Assembly (NCBI GenBank): GCA_944342025.1
Contig: CALVMD010000006.1
Location: forward strand, 1-64,000
Reading direction: 5' to 3'
Origin: an uncultured Clostridia bacterium
Lineage (GTDB): Bacteria > Bacillota > Clostridia > Christensenellales > Borkfalkiaceae
DNA: 64,000 bases
This document shows positions 9,216 through 17,777 of this stretch, piece after piece. Every line of letters begins with the position of its first letter. The stretch's first letter is position 1. The position numbers and the translations under genes were made by a program. The notes beneath the pieces are model-generated. The model did no database searches. It had not been told where the DNA came from and worked only from the letters and a program-made list of their open reading frames with translations.

Positions 9216-11249
9216 TCACTCGTCCTTTTTATCGTCCGGTTTGTCCTCCGGCTTTTCCGAAGGGCCGGGCTCTTTCACGCCGCTTTCCTGCGAAGAGACG
9301 TCGGTTCCGGCCTGCTCCGCATTTGCGGTTTCCTTTGCGGCCGCTTCGTGCGCGGCCTTTTCCGTTTCCTGATCGATAAAGCGTTTGAAGGGGTTTTCCT
9401 CCTCCTGCTTTTCGTATTTATCCATATACTGATAGATCTCTTCGACGCTCGCGCCTTCGAGCAGCTTATCCACTTCTTCCGTGTAAATGGTTTCACGCTC
9501 GATGAGCACGCGTGCCATGTTGTCGAGGACCTTTCTGTTCTCGGTGAGAAGTTTCACGGCACGCTCGTGCGCGGACTCGATGATCTTATGCACTTCTTCG
9601 TCGATGATGTTCGCCGTCTCTTCGCTGTACGTGTTGTGCGCTTCCATATCGCGGCCGAGGAAGATCGGGCTGTCCGACTGGTAAGTGACGAGGCCCACCC
9701 TGTCGCTCATGCCCCACTCGGTGACCATCTTGCGGGCGATCTCGGTGACTCTCTGCAAATCGTTGGAGGCACCCGTCGACACGTCTTTGATGACCAGTTC
9801 TTCCGCCACCCTGCCGCCGAGAAGCTCGCAGACGAGGTCGGTAAGTTTTGCCTTGGTCATGTGGTTGTCGTCGCTGTCCGGCCGCGTCATCGTATAGCCT
9901 GCCGCCATGCCGCGGGCAATGATGGAAACTTCCTGTACGGGATCGCAGTGTTTGCAGAGCTTTGCGATGATCGCATGGCCGCTCTCGTGATATGCCGTAA
10001 TGCGTTTGTCCGACTCGGTGACAAGGCGGCTCTTTTTCTGCGGCCCGAGCAGCACCTTATTGATGCCCTCGAACAGCTCTTTGTTGCCGATCATTTTCTT
10101 GTTCGCGCGGGCGGCCAGGATCGCCGCCTCGTTGAGAAGGTTTTCAAGGTCCGCACCCGAAAAACCGCTGGTCATGCGGGAAAGGATCTTGAAATTGACG
10201 TCGGGTGCGAGCGGTTTGTTTCGCGCATGCACTTTGAGGATCGCCTCCCTGCCGCGAACGTCGGGAAGGTTTACGTGAATCTGCCTGTCGAAACGGCCCG
10301 GCCTTAAAAGTGCGGGGTCGAGAATGTCTGCACGGTTGGTCGCCGCCATGACGATGATCCCCTCGTTGGACTCGAAACCGTCCATCTGCACGAGCAGCTG
10401 GTTGAGGGTCTGCTCGCGTTCGTCGTGCCCGCCGCCGAGCCCCGTGCCTCTCTGCCGGCCGACGGCGTCGATCTCGTCGATGAACACGATGCAGGGCTGG
10501 CTCTTTTTCGCCGCGTCGAAGAGGTCCCTCACCCTCGACGCGCCGACGCCGACGAACATTTCCACGAAGTCGGACCCCGAGATCGAGAAGAACGGGACGT
10601 TCGCCTCGCCCGCGACCGCCTTCGCGAACAGCGTTTTACCGGTGCCCGGAGGCCCTACCAGCAGGATACCGCGGGGAATGCGCGCGCCGAGATCGGAAAA
10701 CTTTCTCGGGCTTTTCAAAAACTCGACGACTTCGGCAAGCTCGGTCTTTTCCTCTTCGGCACCCGCCACGTCCGAAAAACGTACGCGGATGTTGGAGTTG
10801 ACGCGGGCTTTGGTCTTTGCAAAGCTCATCGCCTTGCTGCTGCCGCCCTGGGTCTGGCGGATGAGCAGCCAGAACACGACGCAGACCAGAACTACCCCGA
10901 TGATCGGGATCAGATAGGAAACAAAGCTGCCCGCGTTCGGGTCGGTGAAGGTGAACGTGCATTGATGGCCGTTCGCAGCCGCTGCGTCGATCCAGTTTGC
11001 AAGTTCTTCGATCTCATAGGAAGATCTGCCGAACGTCGCTTCATACACGACGCGGCCGTCGCGGTAACAGATCAGGTTATAGTCATCCACGACGATCCTG
11101 TCGATCTCGCCGTTCACGACGTGCTGTTCGACTTCTGTGTAGTCGATTGTCTGCCCGCCGCTTAAAACGCTCGTCAGGACCGAAACGAGAATGATAATGA
11201 GCACTATGCCGAGGATCGTCCACAGTACTATTTTTGCCGTTTTGCTCAT
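9216..11249 (-). CDS. ftsH: Membrane AAA+ zinc protease FtsH
   Basis: Quality-control protease of the cytoplasmic membrane. Two membrane segments (about 7-29 and 110-130) flank an extracytoplasmic domain. Walker A GPPGTGKT is at 199-206, followed by Walker [15 protein letters not shown], the second region of homology, and the zinc motif HESGH in the protease domain. The acidic C-terminal tail (about 620-677, rich in Glu, Lys and Ala) is probably disordered. Length (677 aa) is typical. Its promoter region opens into the long low-GC spacer. A hairpin (9173-9198) follows the gene but lacks a clear T run. Confidence 0.97.
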   Translation of the reverse strand: MSKTAKIVLWTILGIVLIIILVSVLTSVLSGGQTIDYTEVEQHVVNGEIDRIVVDDYNLICYRDGRVVYEATFGRSSYEIEELANWIDAAAANGHQCTFTFTDPNAGSFVSYLIPIIGVVLVCVVFWLLIRQTQGGSSKAMSFAKTKARVNSNIRVRFSDVAGAEEEKTELAEVVEFLKSPRKFSDLGARIPRGILLVGPPGTGKTLFAKAVAGEANVPFFSISGSDFVEMFVGVGASRVRDLFDAAKKSQPCIVFIDEIDAVGRQRGTGLGGGHDEREQTLNQLLVQMDGFESNEGIIVMAATNRADILDPALLRPGRFDRQIHVNLPDVRGREAILKVHARNKPLAPDVNFKILSRMTSGFSGADLENLLNEAAILAARANKKMIGNKELFEGINKVLLGPQKKSRLVTESDKRITAYHESGHAIIAKLCKHCDPVQEVSIIARGMAAGYTMTRPDSDDNHMTKAKLTDLVCELLGGRVAEELVIKDVSTGASNDLQRVTEIARKMVTEWGMSDRVGLVTYQSDSPIFLGRDMEAHNTYSEETANIIDEEVHKIIESAHERAVKLLTENRKVLDNMARVLIERETIYTEEVDKLLEGASVEEIYQYMDKYEKQEEENPFKRFIDQETEKAAHEAAAKETANAEQAGTDVSSQESGVKEPGPSEKPEDKPDDKKDE

Positions 11250-11428
11250 GTAGTTTCTCCTTGCTATCCTTTCAGAAAAATAAAAATCTATCGCAACCCG
11301 CCGAAAGAGGCGGCACGAATTTCATATTGTTTTCTTTCGGCCGAACTTTGTTTTTAATCCGCAGGCCCGCCGAAAAGAGCTGCTCTATTCAGTATACCCG
11401 ACAGAGACCCTTTTTATTATTATATTGT

Positions 11429-11493
11429 CGCGCGAATGTTGTGGCTGCGCGCCGTCCGTCCGCGCGAATGTTGTGGCTGCCGCGCCGTCCGTC
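11429..11493. repeat. Tandem direct repeat, two copies
   Basis: Two adjacent copies of about 32-33 bp, each beginning CGCGCGAATGTTGTGGCTG and ending CCGTCCGTC, differ by one inserted C. The cause is unknown; it could be slippage or a binding-site duplication upstream of ftsH. Confidence 0.8.
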
Positions 11494-12105
11494 CGCCCGG
11501 AGCGTAACGAACGCTGTCGAAATCAAAAGGACGCCGCAGATACCTCAGATGCCGCAGGCGCCGCCGATTCGATCAAATCCCTATCTTGCTTCGGCGCATG
11601 TGATAGGCGCTAAAAATTTTTTACGCGCCACACATAAAACTGTCCGTTAAATGCGAAAACGAAACGACGCATGCCGACTCTGCCGCTTTGTTCGGTAAAT
11701 CCGTAAGCAAGATCGGCAAAAGCCTGCCCCACATCCCGGTCGGCAGCACAAAACACCTTTGTGCATTGCCGCCCTCCGTTTCAAAACGCAAACACGGCCG
11801 TTCGCTTAGGAATGCAGCCGTACGTTGGCCAACAGCACACCGCGATCGCATAAATCGGAGCGATGGCATGCGCCTCGTCTTTTTGTCGCTTCCTCTATTG
11901 TTTTGAAACGCGCTAATAGCCTCAACGGCGCTAAAAATATCAAACTGATTTGCTGATATGTTATAATCTTACCATACTTTTATAAAAAACACAACATTTT
12001 TTTCTTTCTTTTTTCTCTGAGGTTAAATTTTTATCGCTTTATCATATTTTTTCACAAAATATTGCTGCGCGCCCACCTAAAAAAGTCCCTTTTTATCCCT
12101 CGAAA

Positions 12106-12121
12106 TGTTTCATATGAAACT
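12106..12121. promoter_or_regulatory. parS-like site 1 (CATATG core)
   Basis: TGTTTCATATGAAACT: the arms of the ParB site with the central CG replaced by TA. Confidence 0.65.
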
Positions 12122-12137
12122 TTGACAGGATATTATA

Positions 12138-12153
12138 TGTTTCACGTGAAACT
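12138..12153. promoter_or_regulatory. parS: Canonical parS site
   Basis: TGTTTCACGTGAAACT matches the ParB consensus TGTTTCACGTGAAACA at 15 of 16 positions and its 14-bp core is a perfect palindrome. It lies about 4 kb upstream of the parB start on the same chromosome arm. Confidence 0.9.
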
Positions 12154-12195
12154 ATAAACTTATAAAGCGCATGCGTAAATTTTTATAAAATTGAA

Positions 12196-12211
12196 TGTTT
12201 CATATGAAACA
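12196..12211. promoter_or_regulatory. parS-like site 2 (CATATG core)
   Basis: TGTTTCATATGAAACA, embedded in a perfect 26-bp palindrome from 12191 to 12216. Confidence 0.7.
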
Positions 12212-12529
12212 TTCAAACCGGTATGCCCGAAGAGCGATCATCAAACGAAATATTGATTAAAACTTGCGAAATATAATGCATCACATCGAATAAACTCGCT
12301 GATTTTACTTGCGCAAAAAAATCGTAAGTGTAGCAAATAAGTCCAGTTGTTTAATATCCTATCGCCTATATGCTCAAAATACTTTAAATCGGATTCGTCT
12401 TAATATAAGTTATGCGTATTTCATTTTATTTTATTGATTTGCAATTTAGCGCTTAAAATAAATCAGAAAATATCGAAGGTTTTTCAAAATAAAGAAAAAT
12501 ATAATTTATCAGCGCAAAGAATTTAAAAA

Positions 12530-12545
12530 TGTTTCATATGAAACA
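12530..12545. promoter_or_regulatory. parS-like site 3 (CATATG core)
   Basis: TGTTTCATATGAAACA, inside a 20-bp palindrome (12528-12547). The sites are unevenly spaced: the first three lie within about 100 bp and this one is about 320 bp further on. Confidence 0.7.
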
Positions 12546-12689
12546 TTCTTAATGAATAAGAACGCACTTAAAGCTCATTTAGATCAAATCAGCCGAGCTG
12601 ATCCACCTGCCAACCAAAAAACCGGCAAAACAGACACATCGGCTAAGATTCGCAAAATATCAGACCGAAAACACCGTTTTTTGCCGTTA

Positions 12690-12725
12690 TTTTTTCCGAA
12701 AAAAGCCGGATTTTTTCGGAAAAAA
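12690..12725. repeat. Perfect inverted repeat, 15-bp arms
   Basis: Arms TTTTTTCCGAAAAAA (12690-12704) and TTTTTTCGGAAAAAA (12711-12725) flank a 6-bp loop. It could be a hairpin in RNA or DNA. No adjacent gene makes it an obvious terminator. Confidence 0.7.
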
Positions 12726-13430
12726 TAAAATTATTCTGTCTCAAATCGTCTGAGAGGCTTTTTTAAAAGACTAAATTCAACAAAAATAACGGATTTTGAG
12801 CAATTTTTGCCATTGCGCTTCCATATTTTGGGCAATTTTTAACTGTTTTCCGAGACTGAGACAACTTGCTTAGAATTGGTAAAAAACGGGTTATTTTTCG
12901 ATTAATTCAAGTAAAAACAAGCATTTTTAACCTTAGATATATGAGCGCAAGCACATTGCAGTTTGATCCGGATAAAATGCTTATAAAATGAATGGGTTTT
13001 AAAAGAAATATTTTGCATATCTGATAAAATTAAACAGAAAAATATCCTGCGCTAATTGAATTATAATGCTGACAAATATGAGACGCCAATAATTTGATCT
13101 GCGTATCAAGAATAATGAGTCACTGAGAGGACAGATCACTAAAAAATCTGGGAAATAGGCAATAAATCGTTCTTTGCGTATCGCATGGTCTGAACGCATA
13201 GACATTTTGCACCAGCTAAATATTATGACGCAAATTGACGCTAAAATTTGTAGCGCAAACAAAAATTTGGACGCTAAACAATTTTGCGCCAACTTGAAAA
13301 ATAGCGCTAAAATTCAATTTTAAAAAACAGCTGCGATCGTGAACAATTTTACTGCAAAAAGGAGTCATTTTCAGATCATAACACAAAACGCCGTTCGTTT
13401 AGTTTGTCAAGCCGACTTGATTTATCGCAC

Positions 13431-13487
13431 TTTTCCACAACGTTGATGAAACTTTATCCACACTAGTGTGGATAAAGTGTCATCAAC
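13431..13487. promoter_or_regulatory. DnaA-box cluster in a 46-bp palindrome
   Basis: Two perfect DnaA boxes in inverted orientation, TTATCCACA (13454-13462) and TGTGGATAA (13467-13475), sit at the centre of a 46-bp palindrome (13442-13487) with a single mismatched pair. A further box, TTTTCCACA (13431-13439), is just upstream. It could be an auxiliary origin or DnaA-titration site, or control yyaC 170 bp downstream. Confidence 0.8.
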
Positions 13488-13655
13488 TCATCTTTTAAAC
13501 AATACACAAAGTATAAAATTCGCCGTCTGCGTTAATAATCAATGCGAACAGGCAGCCCGGCCGATCAAATCCGGCGGACGCTGCATATGCGCTGCTTACA
13601 GATCATTGCGCCAATCGGATGCCGGCGCAGGAATAAATAACGAGGAAATCATACT

Positions 13656-14213
13656 ATGGAATATTCTTTCAACTGCTTCAATAAACTTGGCGCCACAGGA
13701 ATCGCTATGGCGCTGCACAACTTTTTATCGGATTTTTCCGATCCTCCCGTTCTCCTTTGCATCGGCAGCGATCTCGCGATAGGAGACAGTCTCGGCCCGA
13801 TCACGGGCACATTGACCGGGCAAAAAACTTGCGGCGACTGCTTTATTTACGGCACGCTCACCAAGCCGATCACGGCGAAAGAGGTAAAATATTTAAATGC
13901 CTTTCTTCATAATGCACACCCGAAGTCCAAAATCATCGCCGTCGACGCTGCGGTCGGCGAAGCCGGCGACATAGGGCTTATACGCATCGCCAACAGGGGC
14001 CTCAAACCGGGGCTTGGCGCAAACAAAAAATTCGACCCGGTCGGCGACGTCAGTATTTTAGGGATCGTTGCCGAAAAATCCGTCTTTAACTATTCTCTGC
14101 TCAATCTGACAAGACTGAATCTCGTATACAAGATGGCGGATATGATCTCAAAAGGGCTTTCAGACTTTCTGACCGAGCTCCCCGCCGTCGGAATTAAAAT
14201 CAAAAGCGCATAG
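13656..14213 (+). CDS. yyaC: YyaC-family sporulation protein (DUF1256)
   Basis: Protein of the YyaC family, related to the germination protease fold and widespread in spore formers. Family features include LCIGSDLAIGDSLGPITG near residue 40, then GTLTKPITAK, and IIAVDAAVG with a following GLKPGLGANK segment. Length (185 aa) is usual. The start follows a clear ribosome site (CGAGGAAATCATACT). In Bacillus yyaC is next to spo0J, and here it is separated from parAB only by ftsH and the low-GC region, so the neighbourhood is partly conserved. It points right, against the local trend. The exact activity is not established. Confidence 0.9.
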   Translation: MEYSFNCFNKLGATGIAMALHNFLSDFSDPPVLLCIGSDLAIGDSLGPITGTLTGQKTCGDCFIYGTLTKPITAKEVKYLNAFLHNAHPKSKIIAVDAAVGEAGDIGLIRIANRGLKPGLGANKKFDPVGDVSILGIVAEKSVFNYSLLNLTRLNLVYKMADMISKGLSDFLTELPAVGIKIKSA

Positions 14214-14218
14214 ACAAC

Positions 14219-14257
14219 GGCGCAGCTCAAAATTTTATGCGCCATCCGTTTTTTTAT
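14219..14257 (+). terminator. Putative terminator of yyaC
   Basis: GGCGCA (14219-14224) pairs with TGCGCC (14238-14243), followed within five bases by a run of seven T. The loop is AT-rich and rather long. Confidence 0.55.
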
Positions 14258-15157
14258 ACACAAAACGCATTATACTGCACCGTCAAATCTGTTTAACATA
14301 CATTTCAAAGCAACTTCGCAGGGCGAATCAACAAAAAACTTTGATTTCCTCTTTCGTTTTGTTCGGAAAAGCAAGTCGCATGCGCACAATGCTTTTCCGA
14401 TTTTTACTCATAAATACTTTCAAAAAGCCGCAAACGCGCGGGTTTTTTGTTCCGGTCGGCTCAATTCGATAAAAAAACTGCGCGTCAAAGGCCACGTGCA
14501 GCCGCTTCGGCATGTTTTTTCATATTGAATCAGCTCTGAACAACGCAATCGAACTTCTATGCAATATATTGCTTTTATATCAGCCGGACTAAAATGGCGA
14601 AATATCAGAATCAAGACTCTAAAGCCGCAAATTTCATCAAGCTCTGTCGATTTTTGGCTTTTCTTCCAATATTTGATCGTTAAAAAAACGCCATTTCCGT
14701 CCCTGATTTGACAAAACCGTGCGAATGATCCGCCCGATCGGCCAAAAACTGTATTTCCGTTCACCGGACAAAAACCGATAAAATTCTTTCGTTTATTTAC
14801 CGGGGTAAAACCCCGGTTTCCGCAAATTTTTTGCCTCTTAGATAAAACACGAATCGGTTTTTTAGGTATTTTTTTGTTTAAAAGAAATATATTGCTTATT
14901 TTTTGATCTGAATATTTCGCTCATTTCATCCTTTTTTGTCCTTATTTTTGCCGCAATTTGAATCCGCCGCGCAAGGCTGCCTTTGTTTTATCTACCTTTC
15001 GCTGTCTTTGCGGTTCCTTGTTTTCCTGCATGTTTTTATATTGTAAATATATTGCATAGTTTTCAACAGAGCGCCGTGCCGTGATTTTTTCGGATTGCGC
15101 GGCGGCTCTGCCGTTTTATCGGACAATCTTCCGTACAAATCTTATGCGGTGCGCCGC

Positions 15158-15186
15158 TTGCAAAACGCCGCGGGATGTGCTATAAT
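15158..15186 (+). promoter_or_regulatory. Promoter of the acetyltransferase gene
   Basis: -35 TTGCAA (15158-15163), 17-bp spacer, -10 TATAAT (15181-15186). The predicted start of transcription, near 15193, argues against upstream ATG codons for the next gene. Confidence 0.75.
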
Positions 15187-15202
15187 GCCCGAAACCGCAA
15201 AG

Positions 15203-15883
15203 ATGACCGAAAAAACAATGGAGCGCAAATTTTTTTCTTCCTATATTTTCGCCGAAGCAAATAAAGACGATCTTCCGCACATAATATCGCTGTACCGCGC
15301 CGCAGGGACTCTTTCTGCCGAACAGGGGATGACCTGGAGCGAAAATTATCCTTCGTCTTCCGATGCCTGTAAAGATTTCAGCGAAAGATCTCTGTTTGTT
15401 CTCCGCGCAAACGGCCTGAAAATAAATTCTGCGCAGAGCGGATCGCCGGAAAGAGGCGCGTGCGGCGCCGCCGAAAACCGCTTTGTCTCCGCTGCGGGCG
15501 GCATTGCCGGCTGCGTTACCGTAAACGGAGAGCAGGACGAAGAGGCAGCCGCGGCGTTCAGGGCGCTGACATCCGCCCCGAACGCCGCTAAAAGAGGACC
15601 CGCCGACAAAACGCCCGGCACAAATCCTTCCGCCGCACAGAGTCCCGCCGCTTTTCTGCACCGCCTGTGCATCCATCCGCAGATGCGGGGGATGGGCCTT
15701 TCGAAACATCTTTTGTCCGGCGCGGAGTCCGTTGCCGCCGCGCACGGGGCGACGCGGTGCGTTCTGGACGTTTACGAAAAAAACACCGCCGCGCTCGCCC
15801 TGTACAAAGGCGCGGGATATGAAACTGTCTCGGAATTTTACCGCGGCGGCGTTTTATACCTTCTTATGCAAAAATCACTGTAA
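15203..15883 (+). CDS. GNAT-family N-acetyltransferase
   Basis: Acetyl-CoA-dependent acetyltransferase of unknown substrate. The C-terminal half has the GNAT acetyl-CoA site (LCIHPQMRGMGLSKHLL) followed by LDVYEKNTAALALYKGAGYE. An Ala/Gly/Ser-rich insertion of about 60 residues splits the fold before that motif, which is unusual. Start choice is uncertain: ATG codons at 15203 and 15218 both lie just downstream of the promoter and neither has a good ribosome site. A 13-bp gap separates it from the aldehyde dehydrogenase gene, so the two may be co-transcribed. Confidence 0.8.
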   Translation: MTEKTMERKFFSSYIFAEANKDDLPHIISLYRAAGTLSAEQGMTWSENYPSSSDACKDFSERSLFVLRANGLKINSAQSGSPERGACGAAENRFVSAAGGIAGCVTVNGEQDEEAAAAFRALTSAPNAAKRGPADKTPGTNPSAAQSPAAFLHRLCIHPQMRGMGLSKHLLSGAESVAAAHGATRCVLDVYEKNTAALALYKGAGYETVSEFYRGGVLYLLMQKSL

Positions 15884-15896
15884 CGAGGAATCGCTT

Positions 15897-17264
15897 ATGA
15901 CCGCAAGAGAATTGCTGAACACACAGCGCGAATATTTTGAGTCAGGAAAAACTTTGCCGCTTGCCGCCCGTATAGACGCACTGAACGGCCTTGAGAGGGC
16001 GATCCGCGCCCACGAAGGGGAAATACTCGGCGCCCTCAGAAAAGACCTTTCCAAGAGCAATTTCGAAGGCTACATGACAGAGCTCGGGATGGTGTACGCA
16101 GAGATCGGGTATATGCGCAAAAACCTGAAAAAGCTCATGCGCCCCGTCCGCGCGAAGACGCCCGTTTACCTGTTCCCCGCAAAGAGCTATTCCGTTCCGT
16201 CTCCTTACGGAACGGCGCTCATCGTGGGGCCGTGGAACTACCCGTTCCAGCTCACGATCCTTCCCCTCGTCGACTGTCTGGCCGCGGGAAATACGGCGCT
16301 CGTCAAGGCGAGCGCGTCCGCGCCCGCATCTGCCGAAGTCATCCGAAAGGTCATCGGCGAGGCGTTCCGCCCCGAATACGTCTCTTTCCTTCCGGGAGGG
16401 AGGGAAGAGAATAAAGACCTCTTCGATCAGAAATACGACGTGCTCTTTTTTACGGGCGGCAAAGAGACGGGGCGCCGCGCCGCCGCTGCCGCGGCGAAAA
16501 ACCTGGCGCACGCCGTTTTGGAACTGGGCGGAAAGAGCCCCTGCATCGTGCGCGCGGACGCGAATATCCCGCTCGCCGCGCGGCGGATCGCCTTCGGCAA
16601 ATTCCTGAACGCGGGTCAGACCTGCGTCGCGCCCGACTACGTCCTCGCCCACCCGAAGATCCGCGCCAGCCTCATCGCCGCGATCGAAGAGGAGACCGTC
16701 GCGATGTACGGGGAAGACCCTCTCTCCAACCCTGATTACCCGAAAATGATCAACCGGCGGCAGTTCGACCGCGTCCTTTCCCTCATCGACGGGGAAAAGA
16801 CGGTTTTCGGCGGCAGAAGCGACCCTTCTTCCCTCAAAATCGCCCCGACGGTGACGGAAAACGTCTCTTTTTCCGACCCCGTCATGAAAGAAGAGATCTT
16901 CGGCCCCGTATTGCCCGTTTTGGAAGCGGAGAGTTTCGAAGAGATCAAAGCCGCGATCGCACACAACCCGACGCCGCTCGCCCTGTACTGGTTCGGGAAC
17001 AGAGAAGAAGCGCGCCGCGCCCTTTCCGAGATCTCTTTCGGAGGCGGCTGCATCGGCGACACCGTGATGCACCTTGCCACGCACGAGCTCGGCTTCGGCG
17101 GCGTAGGGGAGAGCGGCACGGGCGCCTACCACGGCGCGCGCGGCTTTTTCGCCTTTTCCCACGTCAAGAGCATCTTAGACGCGGGAAGTAAATTTGATCT
17201 TCCTTTCCGCTACGCGCCCGCAACGCCGAAAAAGGAAAAAGTCATACGGAAGTACATGAAGTGA
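15897..17264 (+). CDS. Aldehyde dehydrogenase, class 3 type
   Basis: NAD(P)-dependent oxidation of aldehydes to acids. Motifs in order: the cofactor-domain segment VGPWNYPFQLTILPLVDCL, VLFFTGGKETGR, the general-base region LELGGKSPCIV, and the nucleophile in NAGQTCVAPDYVLAH. The short length (455 aa) and lack of N-terminal extension fit the class 3 (AlkH/YwdH-like) group, often acting on medium or long-chain aldehydes. The ATG at 15897 has GAGG upstream; longer in-frame readings overlap the preceding gene. A bidirectional terminator follows. Confidence 0.92.
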   Translation: MTARELLNTQREYFESGKTLPLAARIDALNGLERAIRAHEGEILGALRKDLSKSNFEGYMTELGMVYAEIGYMRKNLKKLMRPVRAKTPVYLFPAKSYSVPSPYGTALIVGPWNYPFQLTILPLVDCLAAGNTALVKASASAPASAEVIRKVIGEAFRPEYVSFLPGGREENKDLFDQKYDVLFFTGGKETGRRAAAAAAKNLAHAVLELGGKSPCIVRADANIPLAARRIAFGKFLNAGQTCVAPDYVLAHPKIRASLIAAIEEETVAMYGEDPLSNPDYPKMINRRQFDRVLSLIDGEKTVFGGRSDPSSLKIAPTVTENVSFSDPVMKEEIFGPVLPVLEAESFEEIKAAIAHNPTPLALYWFGNREEARRALSEISFGGGCIGDTVMHLATHELGFGGVGESGTGAYHGARGFFAFSHVKSILDAGSKFDLPFRYAPATPKKEKVIRKYMK

Positions 17265-17280
17265 TTTTTTTTCGCACAGA

Positions 17281-17322
17281 AAAGAGCCGCGGCTGTCCTT
17301 TCACGGACGCCGCGGCTCTTTT
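17281..17322. terminator. Bidirectional terminator
   Basis: AAAGAGCCGCGGC (17281-17293) pairs with GCCGCGGCTCTTT (17309-17321). A and T runs flank it on both sides. It separates the rightward dehydrogenase gene from the convergent small membrane-protein gene. Confidence 0.85.
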
Positions 17323-17324
17323 CT

Positions 17325-17672
17325 TTACTCGTTGAGAAGTCCTGCACTCATTTTAAGGATCCTGTCCGCGTACTTTTTCTTGCGCGCTTTTAAGATCGCT
17401 TGATAGAGAAAATAATTGACGCTGACCATCGCGATGCCGACAACGCCCACCACGATCCCGAGAACGAACAGGTTTCCTATGATCTCCATGGCAAGGCACA
17501 TCCCGACGCCCAGCACCAAGGCGCCCGCAATGCCGAAAACGTAAGCGAAGATCTTTGCGGGGCGCTTTGCGCGCCTGTCCGTCCTTTTCAGCTCGTCGAG
17601 AGCGGAAACTTCCTTCTTTTCATAGCCCGCGCGGAGCGCCTCTATCTCTTTTCTCTGATTTTCCTGCAGCAT
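17325..17672 (-). CDS. Small two-helix membrane protein, unknown function
   Basis: 115 aa. A charged N-terminal helix (about 1-38, rich in Lys, Arg and Glu) precedes two hydrophobic segments (about 41-63 and 68-90), and a basic C-terminal tail follows. I recognise no family. The start is supported by AAGGAGATCAAAACAT. It lies between convergent and downstream-facing genes, so context says little. Confidence 0.7.
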   Translation of the reverse strand: MLQENQRKEIEALRAGYEKKEVSALDELKRTDRRAKRPAKIFAYVFGIAGALVLGVGMCLAMEIIGNLFVLGIVVGVVGIAMVSVNYFLYQAILKARKKKYADRILKMSAGLLNE

Positions 17673-17777
17673 ATGTTTTGATCTCCTTCTCTTTTTTGTG
17701 CCTTCATTATAGATCTCTTATGTTTTTCTTTTGTCAAAGAGAAGTAAAACAAACGTTGCGCTTTTGTAAAAGATTTG

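Larger units (their letters stand above)
11250..13655. other. Low-GC non-coding region with parS and DnaA sites
   Basis: About 2.4 kb without a convincing gene and far poorer in GC than the neighbours. It contains a 33-bp tandem repeat (11429-11493), recurring GCGCTAAAA-like motifs, four parS-like palindromes (12106-12545), a perfect 15-bp inverted repeat around a 6-bp loop (12690-12725), and DnaA boxes with a 46-bp palindrome (13431-13487). Short open frames here lack ribosome sites and family features. Its place next to parAB suggests a centromere-like segment close to the origin. Confidence 0.75.
14214..15202. other. Low-GC non-coding spacer
   Basis: About 1 kb without a convincing gene. 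It holds a terminator-like hairpin after yyaC (14219-14257), a perfect 7-bp hairpin at 14799-14817 and the promoter at 15158-15186. A leftward frame within 14420-14764 has no family features and no ribosome site. Confidence 0.65.

Noticed and set aside
11621..11869. A leftward 82-codon frame upstream of ftsH
   Set aside because: No ribosome site, no recognisable domain, and it lies in a non-coding spacer.
12999..13292. A leftward 97-codon frame in the low-GC region
   Set aside because: It would begin with TTG without a ribosome site and the hydrophobic translation is what random AT-rich DNA gives.
14420..14764. A leftward 114-codon frame after yyaC
   Set aside because: No family motif or ribosome site; composition matches the surrounding spacer.
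11250..15202. A genomic island or prophage suggested by low GC
   Set aside because: No integrase, phage or transposase gene, no flanking repeats or tRNA; the parS and DnaA sites explain it better as an origin-proximal region.
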